Origin: Ruminococcus sp. Zagget11
GTDB taxonomy: Bacteria > Bacillota > Clostridia > Oscillospirales > Ruminococcaceae
Assembly: GCA_001941135.1 (NCBI GenBank)
Contig: MSHL01000053.1
Location: 1 to 45,652 of the forward strand
Direction: 5' to 3'
DNA: 45,652 nt
A program made the translations under genes and the position numbers. Position 1 is the first letter of the stretch, and the number at the start of each line of letters is the position of its first letter. This document shows positions 14,770 to 22,080 of the stretch, piece by piece. A model generated the notes under the pieces. That model was given only the letters and a program-made list of their open reading frames with translations, ran no database searches and had not been told where the DNA came from.

Positions 14770-16293
14770 TCACACAATGCTCTCGCCGCGGATAAGCTTG
14801 GAAATACCGTTTGCGGCAAAGAGGAGAGCAACGCTTATTATGGATTTGAGCATACCGATAACCGTTGACAGCGGTATAAGTCCGGAATTTATTCCAAGGG
14901 TATATACGTAAAGGTCAAGCACCTGAACCTTTTCGGAGTTGATAGCGTTTTCAAATACAAGGTATTGATCCATTCCGTTGGAAAGAATGTTCGCTATGGA
15001 CATAAGCAGGAGAACGCAGTATGTGGGAATAAGCTCGGGAATGGTGATATACCACATTTTCGCAAATCTTCCCGCACCGTCAACGGTAGCCGCCTCGTAC
15101 AAGCCTTGGTCGATACCGGAAATGGAGGCTATGTATATAATTGCGCTCCAACCCACGCCTTTCCAAAGACCCCATGCAAGCATTTTAAGCCACATATGAC
15201 TGTCGGACATAAGGTAGTTGGTGGCGACGCTTTGAGAGGAAACGCTGTTTATCATGGTATTGATAAATCCGTCTGTGGAGAATATAGCCAGTGCAATAGC
15301 GTAAACAAGAACCCAGCTTATAAAATTCGGTATGGTGGTAATAGTCTGAACAACCCGTCTGAAATGGGTGTTCTTTATTTCCGAAAGAAATACCGCAAAA
15401 GCCATAGGAATCCAGCTTGTAAGTATTCCCAGTCCACTCATTGCAAAGGTATTTTTGAGAACGTTTACAATATCACGCTTTGTAGCGCTGTTTTGCAGGA
15501 GCGAGGTAAACCACTTAAATCCCACAAAGTTATCCATACTCAGCGTTTCGCCCGATTTGTAATCAAAGAACGCATATCTCCAGCCGTAAAGGGGAAGATA
15601 GCTGAATACAAATGCAAGAGCGATAATAGGAAGCATCATAAGGAAAAGCTGGAATTTCGGTTCCATGCTGCACCGTGCGTCCTTTTCGGGCGCTTTAACC
15701 AAGAAAAATTCCGCCAAAGAGCATACTACAAGCACTATGGCAAGAGCCATGTAAATATAATTTACGGTAGCGGGATATTGGGGACTGACCTTATCGACCT
15801 TATCCGCGGCGATAGCATCGTTGCAGATAATGGTGTAAAGGGACTTCAACCATGCCATGGAAACAAGCTCGCCCGCACCTGCCACAACTGTAGCAATAAG
15901 ACCGAACCTTTTCAGCTTATTGTTTCCTAAGGACATACATCCTCCCGCGGCAGCCACTATAACCATAAGGATAATCAGCATTGCGCAGTAGTGGAGGGAA
16001 TGAAATGTAGATTCCTGCGCCCAGCCCATTCTGAACGTACGTCCGAAATTGGCAACAATCGAGTTATAGGAAATTCCGCAGGAAAACAGTGAGAGATTCT
16101 TGTTAATAAGTCCGCTGAGCCGTGCGGGATTGAGGTTCGGGAAGAATATAACACACACATTCCCGATAACGGCGATCCTCAAAATAACGTACACCACATC
16201 GGAAACACGTTCCGCAAAGGTTTTGGGTATACTTTGTTTAGCTTTGGAATTTTTTGTTTTTTTCTTGCTTTCGGCGATAGCAGCATCCGACAT
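14770..16293 (-). CDS. Carbohydrate ABC transporter permease, LplB type, with extended N-terminus
   Basis: 507 residues, while LplB-type permeases are usually about 300. The C-terminal part from about residue 215 (LMMLPIIALAFVFSYLPLYG) is a normal LplB domain, with the EAA loop YEAATVDGAGRFAKMW and a C-terminal LFAANGISKLIRGESIV. The first 210 residues add a Lys-rich cytoplasmic start and three to four extra hydrophobic segments with no family I recognise. It is the first gene of the operon (LplB, LplC, lipoprotein). The presumed leader carries a 35 bp tandem duplication. Confidence 0.9.
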   Translation of the reverse strand: MSDAAIAESKKKTKNSKAKQSIPKTFAERVSDVVYVILRIAVIGNVCVIFFPNLNPARLSGLINKNLSLFSCGISYNSIVANFGRTFRMGWAQESTFHSLHYCAMLIILMVIVAAAGGCMSLGNNKLKRFGLIATVVAGAGELVSMAWLKSLYTIICNDAIAADKVDKVSPQYPATVNYIYMALAIVLVVCSLAEFFLVKAPEKDARCSMEPKFQLFLMMLPIIALAFVFSYLPLYGWRYAFFDYKSGETLSMDNFVGFKWFTSLLQNSATKRDIVNVLKNTFAMSGLGILTSWIPMAFAVFLSEIKNTHFRRVVQTITTIPNFISWVLVYAIALAIFSTDGFINTMINSVSSQSVATNYLMSDSHMWLKMLAWGLWKGVGWSAIIYIASISGIDQGLYEAATVDGAGRFAKMWYITIPELIPTYCVLLLMSIANILSNGMDQYLVFENAINSEKVQVLDLYVYTLGINSGLIPLSTVIGMLKSIISVALLFAANGISKLIRGESIV

Positions 16294-16443
16294 TTCCTAA
16301 CCAAACCCCTTTCTCCACAAAATTACAGTCCCGCACCGCAAAAAGCAGAAAAGCGGGAATGGGCATGGGGCAGCAATGCATTTGTGTAAATCATCCAAAA
16401 ATTATCCCATGCGTAAAATATACTATTAATAATTATAACAGTT

Positions 16444-16512
16444 TATATAACTTATTTCTTTGACAAAATGAAAAAAATTATATAACTTATTTCTTTGACA
16501 AAATGAAAAAAA
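16444..16512. repeat. 35 bp tandem duplication upstream of the sugar transporter operon
   Basis: Two copies (16444-16478, 16479-16512) of TATATAACTTATTTCTTTGA followed by CAAAATGAAAAAAA. It lies 150-220 bases before the LplB start. No clear -35/-10 pair is seen on the minus strand inside it, though TTGTCA and TATAAT words occur. Confidence 0.8.
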
Positions 16513-16530
16513 GTTGCCGAATTATGAATA

Positions 16531-16581
16531 TAGGGAGATTCAATCTCTATCCTCTTGCTTCAATCTTCTATCCTCTAATAG
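16531..16581. repeat. Type A repeat, right half only (copy A4)
   Basis: AATCTCTATCCTCTTGCTTC and AATCTTCTATCCTCTAATAG form one arm of the type A element, ending in CTAATAG at 16575-16581. Neither the left arm nor the AAGTGCTTTAC core is present. Confidence 0.6.
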
Positions 16582-16595
16582 CTTTTCCCCTGCCT

Positions 16596-16624
16596 TTGAC
16601 ATTCTGTGAATAATGTGATATAAT
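16596..16624 (+). promoter_or_regulatory. Perfect-consensus sigma-A promoter of the orphan membrane protein
   Basis: TTGACA (16596-16601), 17 bp spacer, TATAAT (16619-16624). The transcript would start about 40 bases before the gene. Confidence 0.85.
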
Positions 16625-16670
16625 AGCAGCATAAACGATTAAGTGCAAAGCTTCTGTCAGCTTCGGGAGG

Positions 16671-17267
16671 GTGATCGCTATTTCACCGAAAAATAATACC
16701 ACGGAAAATACGGCTGCGAAAAGCGCAAGCCGTACAAGCTATAAGGTCGCTATAGGCGGAGTCGTAAGCGCTCTTTGCCTTTCATTGATGTTTCTCACGG
16801 GAATAATGCCCCTGTTAAGTATGGCTATTCCCATATATGCGGGCGCGCTGATGATTGTCGTTGCGCGGGAGGTCAGCACAAGCTGGGCTTTTGCCGCATA
16901 CTGTGCAGTTTCCCTGCTGTCCCTTTTCCTTACCCCTGACAAGGAGGCGGCTACGCTGTTTATTATGTTTTTCGGCTATTACCCCATTATCCTGCCTAAG
17001 CTTAATAAGCTCCGTATTGCACCCCTGCGCATTATAATAAAGCTGGCTGTTTTCAATGCCGCTATGGTTATATGGTACAGGCTAATAGTTTTTATTATGG
17101 GCACCTATGACTTTTTCAGCGAATTTGCCTTTTTGGGAGAATATGCCGTGCTTGGCGTAATGGTATTTATTAACCTTGTTTTCCTGCTTTACGACTACAC
17201 CATTAAAATAATTTACGACTTCTATGTGAAATATTTCCGACCTAAGTATTTGGGCAAGAAAAATTAA
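16671..17267 (+). CDS. Integral membrane protein of unknown function
   Basis: About 195-198 residues with a polar N-terminus (KNNTTENTAAKS) and roughly five hydrophobic segments, ending in a basic tail (YFRPKYLGKKN). I do not recognise the family; the overall shape resembles small ECF S-type or DUF2232-like proteins, a guess only. The start is ambiguous. GTG at 16671 immediately follows GGGAGG, too close for normal initiation, and GGAGGGTGATC itself looks like an extended Shine-Dalgarno sequence. Real initiation may be at the ATT codon at 16680. It has a consensus promoter and stands alone between divergent neighbours. Confidence 0.65.
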   Translation: MIAISPKNNTTENTAAKSASRTSYKVAIGGVVSALCLSLMFLTGIMPLLSMAIPIYAGALMIVVAREVSTSWAFAAYCAVSLLSLFLTPDKEAATLFIMFFGYYPIILPKLNKLRIAPLRIIIKLAVFNAAMVIWYRLIVFIMGTYDFFSEFAFLGEYAVLGVMVFINLVFLLYDYTIKIIYDFYVKYFRPKYLGKKN

Positions 17268-17460
17268 GGGGCAGGCTGATGCAAGAGGATAGAAAAAACA
17301 ATGAACCGTGACTTTATCTGTGAAATGCTTTACTACTGGAGGACGAAGATTAGAAGAAAGAGGATAGAAGAATTAAGATACTATACTTTATCTTTGAAAC
17401 GCTTTCAACACCGTGAGCGAGTAAATTTCCATTCTCTATCCTCCATTTTCTATTTTCAAG

Positions 17461-17765
17461 TAGAACAGGTGAAAATTCTTGCCCTACTAGAAGCAAGAGG
17501 ATTAGAAGCAAGAAGATAGAGGTTCGAACCGTTACTTCATTTTTGAAGTGCTTTACTTGTAACTAACAGGTGAAATTTCTATCTTCTATTCTCCATTTTC
17601 TATCCTCCATTTTCTATTTTCAAGTAGAACAGGCGAAAATTCTTGCCCTACTAGAAGCAAGAGGATTAGAAGCAAGAAGATAGAGGTACGAACCGTTACT
17701 TCATTTTTGAAGTGCTTTACTTGTAACTAACAGGTGAAATTTCTATCTTCTATTCTCCATTTTCT
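17461..17765. repeat. Type A repeats duplicated in tandem (164 bp period)
   Basis: Unit 1 is 17461-17624 and unit 2 is 17625 to about 17765, nearly identical (for example GAGGTTCG versus GAGGTACG). Each starts TAGAACAGG(T/C)GAAAATTCTT, continues through CTACTAGAAGCAAGAGG, the core GAAGTGCTTTACTTGTAACT and ends in ATTTTCTAT words. A third, more diverged copy occupies about 17275-17460. The block runs into CTATTAG at 17771-17777 at the sigE 3' end. Confidence 0.85.
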
Positions 17766-17773
17766 ATTCTCTA

Positions 17774-18502
17774 TTAGAGCAGACCGCCCCTGCTCAGCTT
17801 CTTTATAATCTTCTTTTCCAGCCGCGATATGTACGACTGGGATATGCCTATTACGTCCGCTACCTCCTTTTGTGTCATTTCCTTGCCGTTTTTAACCCGA
17901 AACGCATTTCTATTATTACCCTTTCCCTCTCCGGCAGCTCCTCTACCATCTTAAGCAGCGTGTCCCTCTCCTCCTTTTCCTCAATATCACTGTTGACAGC
18001 ATTCTCATCTGTGCCGAGAATGTCGGATAACAGCAGCTCGTTTCCGTCCCAATCCACATTAAGAGGTTCGTCAATGGAAATTTCATTCCTGCGCTGATTT
18101 GCCTTTCGGAGATACATAGGTATCTCATTCTCTATGCACCTGGACGCATAGGTGGCAAGCTTGATGTTCTTTTCGGGACAAAAGGTATTTACCGCCTTTA
18201 TCAGACCTATTGTTCCTATGGAAATAAGGTCATCTATGCATATCCCCGTTGACTCGAATTTTTTTCGCTATATACACAACCAGTCTAAGATTATGGACAA
18301 TAAGCAGCTCCCTTGCCCTCTCCCTTTCGGTGGAAAGCATACGAAAGGCATCCGCCTCTTCCTTTCGGGTAAGGGGCGGCGGCAGGGCTTCAGGTCCGTT
18401 TATATAGTATACGTCATTGACCTCAATACCGCATATTTTCCCCGTTGTCTGCCTTATTTGCAAAATAATCCTCTTCATGCCGATTTTTATTGCTGATAAC
18501 AT
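17774..18502 (-). pseudogene. sigE: Sporulation sigma factor SigE, disrupted by two homopolymer frameshifts
   Basis: With two single-base corrections this reads as a complete pro-sigma-E of about 242 residues. Blocks matching SigE include [74 protein letters not shown]. As given, the frame breaks twice. A run of seven A (17 codons before DLISIG; plus-strand T run 18259-18265) has one base too many. A run of five A (plus-strand T run 17889-17893, in [12 protein letters not shown]) has one too few. The corrected frame restores the family spacing between RFGL and TQK. It is 15 bases after spoIIGA with a good binding site. The last residues (LSRGGLL) lie in a GAGCAG/CTGCTC hairpin of repeat type. 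Either sequencing errors or real inactivation. Confidence 0.85.
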
Positions 18503-18517
18503 ATTATATCTTCCCTT

Positions 18518-19348
18518 CTATAAAATTTTCGGATTAAATACCGCCGTAACCATTTGCCCCGAAGCTGCGCCTATGTATGCGTTCGGCCTTGAAATCTCTC
18601 CCGTCCGCCGATTTTTCACCCACATCTCCTTTGGTGAAATTATAGGCATAAGCCCCTCCCCCAAAGCAGTGCTGTAAGGAATAAAACGCCAGCCGTGCAT
18701 ACCTTGGGAAGTATCCGAAGCGCTGATATCAGTCGGTATATGTTCATATATTTCCCCCAGCCTTTCACAGGGACATACTATAATCGGTTTGCCCGTAAAG
18801 CTGTCGCGCAGTACATTTCCCGTATCAAGCGCCGCCGGAATGCTTATATGCCTGCCCTTTTCCCCTATAACCAAGGTGTACTCATCGTCAAGCTCCCTGC
18901 CGTCCGACAGCATTCTGTAGACGCATACGCATATATATGCCGCCACTGTGCTTATGACAAGGGAATACATGGAAAAATCGGCATAAATCACTCCGTTAGC
19001 CGCCCTTATGAATTTTCCTCCCAAGAGGTATGACGCCGCCGTACCTATTCCCGAAAAAATAAAGCTGATAAGGAAGAACAGAAACAGCTTCAGCAAATAC
19101 CCCCGCTTAGCGGGAAATCCAAAGGCTGTAAGCACAATTACCGCCGCCGTGATAAGCTTCACTGTCACCAATATAAAGGGATTCAGCCGCGGCAGCAGTA
19201 TAATCAGGGAGGATATGCCCCCTAAAAACGCCGCCGCTATCCCTCTTGAAACCCTAAGCGGCGAATGTGTTAAAACGGCAGTCGCCTTTAAGAGAAGAAA
19301 ATCCACATAAATATTGGTTATTATCAGCACATCTATGTATATATACAT
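18518..19348 (-). CDS. spoIIGA: Sigma-E processing peptidase SpoIIGA
   Basis: 276 residues. SpoIIGA is the membrane aspartic protease that removes the pro-sequence of sigma-E at the sporulation septum in response to SpoIIR. The N-terminal half has about five membrane segments, starting MYIYIDVLIITNIYVDFLLL as in the family. The C-terminal half carries the protease motif AALDTGNVLRDSFTGKPI with the catalytic Asp in DTGN. The length is normal and the frame intact. It is the first gene of a spoIIGA-sigE operon; sigG, often next in Clostridia, is not present here. The upstream 150 bases hold a type A repeat, and I could not assign a sigma-A/Spo0A promoter with confidence. Confidence 0.93.
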   Translation of the reverse strand: MYIYIDVLIITNIYVDFLLLKATAVLTHSPLRVSRGIAAAFLGGISSLIILLPRLNPFILVTVKLITAAVIVLTAFGFPAKRGYLLKLFLFFLISFIFSGIGTAASYLLGGKFIRAANGVIYADFSMYSLVISTVAAYICVCVYRMLSDGRELDDEYTLVIGEKGRHISIPAALDTGNVLRDSFTGKPIIVCPCERLGEIYEHIPTDISASDTSQGMHGWRFIPYSTALGEGLMPIISPKEMWVKNRRTGEISRPNAYIGAASGQMVTAVFNPKIL

Positions 19349-19367
19349 TTAATAGCACACCTTTTTT

Positions 19368-19494
19368 GGAAAATGGAAAATGGAGAATAGAAGATAGAAA
19401 TATTACCTTTTCGTCACATTGAAAACACTTCAAAGATAAAGTTACGGTTTATTATTCATCTGTTCTCTACCTTCAAATCTCTACACCCTATTAG
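19368..19494. repeat. Type A repeat, diverged copy A6
   Basis: The left arm is GGAAAATGGAAAATGGAGAA then TAGAAGATAGAAA. The core is GAAAACACTTCAAAGATAAA then GTTACGG. The right arm ends CTATTAG at 19488-19494. A GTCACC-GTA-GGTGAC hairpin follows at about 19501-19515. The rest of the gap to 19845 holds a promoter and an A/T-rich stretch without a convincing gene. Confidence 0.65.
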
Positions 19495-19645
19495 GACGGT
19501 GTCACCGTAGGTGACGGAGGGGTTACGAAAGCACTTTGCCTTAACTCCAAACTTATTATAAAATACCCGACTATATTTTTTTGTCGATATTGTACAATGA
19601 GGTAAAAGAAAATTCAGTGTTTATCTAAATTTTTTCCCAAATATA

Positions 19646-19674
19646 TTGCAAAAAATGCGAATATATGCTACAAT
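19646..19674 (+). promoter_or_regulatory. Sigma-A promoter of the nucleotidyltransferase-paaK-iorAB unit
   Basis: TTGCAA (19646-19651), 17 bp spacer, TACAAT (19669-19674). It implies an untranslated leader of roughly 165 bases before the ATG at 19846, part of which is a type A fragment (about 19755-19815). Confidence 0.65.
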
Positions 19675-19845
19675 GAATGAAGATGAATGGGATCGGATGT
19701 TGACTAAAGCACAAAATGATTTGAAGATAGAAAACCTTTTTTTCAACTATTGGGCACACACAAACAGGCGAAAATTCTATCCCCTATACCCTATTTACCC
19801 TATTTTCAATCCCCCACATCGATATTTCTATAAATGAGGTGTACT

Positions 19846-20748
19846 ATGGCGAAAGCAGCTTTACTTATTATGGTGGCGGGACTGGGGTCACGCTATAAGG
19901 GCAGCGTCAAGCAAATTGCGCCGATGGACGAACAGGGACATATTTTACTGGATTATGCCGTATATGATGCCGTAAAAGCGGGATTCGACAAGATTATAGT
20001 TATTCTGCGGCGGGATATAGCCGAGGACTTCTTCGCTACCGTTGCAAAAAGGCTGGAAAAATACGCACCCACAGAGCTTTGTATACAGGATATAAACGAT
20101 ATTCCCGATGGCTTTGCCGTTCCCGAGGGCAGAACAAAGCCTTGGGGTACGGGTCATGCTGTTTTGGCCGCAAGAGAGCTTATCAAAGAGCCTTTTCTTG
20201 TAATAGGCTCGGACGACTATTTCGGTAAGACCTCCTTTGCCAACGCTTATAAATTCCTGACCGAGGAGTGTTCGGAGCATAACCAGTTTATGTCGGGCTA
20301 CACTCTTAAAAATACCCTAAGCGACAACGGCACGGTTACACGGGGAATATGCAGCGTTGATGATAATAATATGCTTACGTCCGTTGAGGAAACCTATAAG
20401 CTTACCCGCTGCTCCGATACTTGTGCTGTGGGCGAGAGAAACAGCGAGGAAATTACCGTAAGCATAGATTCCAACGTTTCCATGAATATGTGGGGATTTC
20501 ACCCGACTATGGTTTCAAAAATCAGCGACCTTTTCACGGACTTTTTGGAGAAAAAGGGCGGCGAGATGACCTCGGAATTTCTCCTCCCCACAATTGTGGA
20601 CAAGCTGATACACGGCGGGGATATTTCCGTAAAAATGGTTGAAACCGATGACGTTTGGTTCGGACTTACTCACTCCGAGGATTACGCCGTTGTAAAGGAC
20701 GCGCTCCAAAAGATGACCGAAAACGGTCTTTATCCTGCGAAGTGGTAA
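19846..20748 (+). CDS. Nucleotidyltransferase-fold protein (NTP transferase family), substrate unknown
   Basis: 300 residues from the ATG at 19846, preceded by GAGGTG; the earlier ATG at 19834 overlaps that site. The start AALLIMVAGLGSRYKGSVKQIAPM is a variant of the nucleotide-binding signature (G-x-G-[ST]-R followed by Lys) of sugar-phosphate nucleotidyltransferases. LVIGSDDYFGKTSF is the metal-binding Asp region, and PWGTGHAV fits the nucleotide pocket. The protein is clearly not the RmlA encoded elsewhere in the window. It is the first of four same-strand genes with paaK and iorAB, but nothing in the sequence explains that association. Confidence 0.75.
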   Translation: MAKAALLIMVAGLGSRYKGSVKQIAPMDEQGHILLDYAVYDAVKAGFDKIIVILRRDIAEDFFATVAKRLEKYAPTELCIQDINDIPDGFAVPEGRTKPWGTGHAVLAARELIKEPFLVIGSDDYFGKTSFANAYKFLTEECSEHNQFMSGYTLKNTLSDNGTVTRGICSVDDNNMLTSVEETYKLTRCSDTCAVGERNSEEITVSIDSNVSMNMWGFHPTMVSKISDLFTDFLEKKGGEMTSEFLLPTIVDKLIHGGDISVKMVETDDVWFGLTHSEDYAVVKDALQKMTENGLYPAKW

Positions 20749-20817
20749 TATATTTTTTTGGAGACGGGGAAACGCACAGCTTTTCCGCCTCTATCCTACC
20801 TGAAAGGATGTTTTTTT

Positions 20818-22053
20818 ATGAGAATATCTGATGAACAGCTTGCACTTGTGAACGGACGAATCAAGGCGCTTATCGAGGCAGACGGATTTTACGGCAAAAA
20901 ACTCAAGGAAAAGGGAATAAGCGGCGTTTCCTCGGCGGAGGAATTTGAAGCATTGCCCTTTTCGGAAAAGTCGGATCTCCGCGATGCATATCCGCTGGGA
21001 CTTATGACCGCTCCCGAAGAGGATATAGTCCGTATCCATTCCTCCTCGGGAACAACGGGACTTCCTGTAATTATCCCCTACACCGCAAAGGACGTAGACG
21101 ACTGGGCTACAATGTTCACCCGCTGCTATGAAACCGCGGGTATTACCAATAAGGACAGAATACAGATAACCCCCGGCTACGGTCTGTGGACGGCGGGAAT
21201 AGGCTTTCAGGCAGGTGCGGAAAAGCTTGGCGCAATGGCTATCCCCATGGGTCCGGGCAACACCGAAAAGCAGCTGCAGATGATGCAGGATCTGGGCAGC
21301 ACCGTTATCTGTGCAACCTCCTCCTATGCACTTCTTCTTGCCGAGGAAATACAAAAGCGCGGCATAAAGGATAAAATCAAGCTGAAAAAGGGTGTCATAG
21401 GCTCGGAACGCTGGGGCGAGAAGATGAGAAAGCGCATTTCCGAGGAGCTTGGAATAGAGCTTTACGACATTTACGGTCTTACGGAAATTTACGGTCCGGG
21501 AATAGGCGTAAACTGCAAGTACAACAGCGGTATGCACTACTGGGACGACTTCATTTACATAGAAATTATCGACCCGAACACGGGAAAAATCCTCCCCGAC
21601 GGTGAAATCGGTGAAATTGTCATTACAACCCTTGTAAAGGAGGGTGCGCCCCTTATTCGATACAGAACTCACGACCTTTCAAGGATTATCCCCGGAACCT
21701 GCGAATGCGGACGCAGCTACCCAAGACTTGACGTAATAATGGGCAGGACGGACGACATGATGAAGATTAAGGGCGTAAACGTATTCCCTGCCCAGATTGA
21801 GGAGATACTGAGGGAATTCCCCGCTCTTTCCAGTGAATATCAGATACGTATTTCCCATGTGGACGGCAAGGATACCATGAGGATTTACGTTGAAACCACG
21901 GGAGATGTGGACTTTATAAAGCTTGCGGATGAAATTGCGGGCGCTGTCAAGAGCAAAATCGGCTTCACGCCTATTGTAAAGGTTGTTGAAGTGGGTGTAC
22001 TGCCAAGAAGCGAGAAAAAGACAAAGCGCGTTATAGATGAGAGATACGAGTAA
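20818..22053 (+). CDS. paaK: Phenylacetate-CoA ligase family protein (arylacetate-CoA ligase)
   Basis: 411 residues from the ATG at 20818, preceded by AAAGGATG; the upstream 20 codons are not needed. An adenylate-forming enzyme that activates an aryl acid with ATP and CoA. Visible motifs: IHSSSGTTGLPVIIPYT (phosphate-binding loop), YDIYGLTEIYGPGIG, LIRYRTHDLSRI, and a C-terminal domain with GRTDDMMKIKGVNVFP and a final RSEKKTKRVIDER holding the catalytic Lys. The gene precedes iorAB by 27 bases. With IOR, PaaK can link free phenylacetate or indoleacetate to the matching arylpyruvate, so the true substrate could be either. Confidence 0.9.
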   Translation: MRISDEQLALVNGRIKALIEADGFYGKKLKEKGISGVSSAEEFEALPFSEKSDLRDAYPLGLMTAPEEDIVRIHSSSGTTGLPVIIPYTAKDVDDWATMFTRCYETAGITNKDRIQITPGYGLWTAGIGFQAGAEKLGAMAIPMGPGNTEKQLQMMQDLGSTVICATSSYALLLAEEIQKRGIKDKIKLKKGVIGSERWGEKMRKRISEELGIELYDIYGLTEIYGPGIGVNCKYNSGMHYWDDFIYIEIIDPNTGKILPDGEIGEIVITTLVKEGAPLIRYRTHDLSRIIPGTCECGRSYPRLDVIMGRTDDMMKIKGVNVFPAQIEEILREFPALSSEYQIRISHVDGKDTMRIYVETTGDVDFIKLADEIAGAVKSKIGFTPIVKVVEVGVLPRSEKKTKRVIDERYE

Positions 22054-22080
22054 TTTGTCGGGTAGGTCAGGAGAGATTTT

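Noticed and set aside
19646-19837. 63-residue open frame before the nucleotidyltransferase
   Set aside because: It starts inside the -35 hexamer of a promoter and ends in type A repeat sequence; no binding site.
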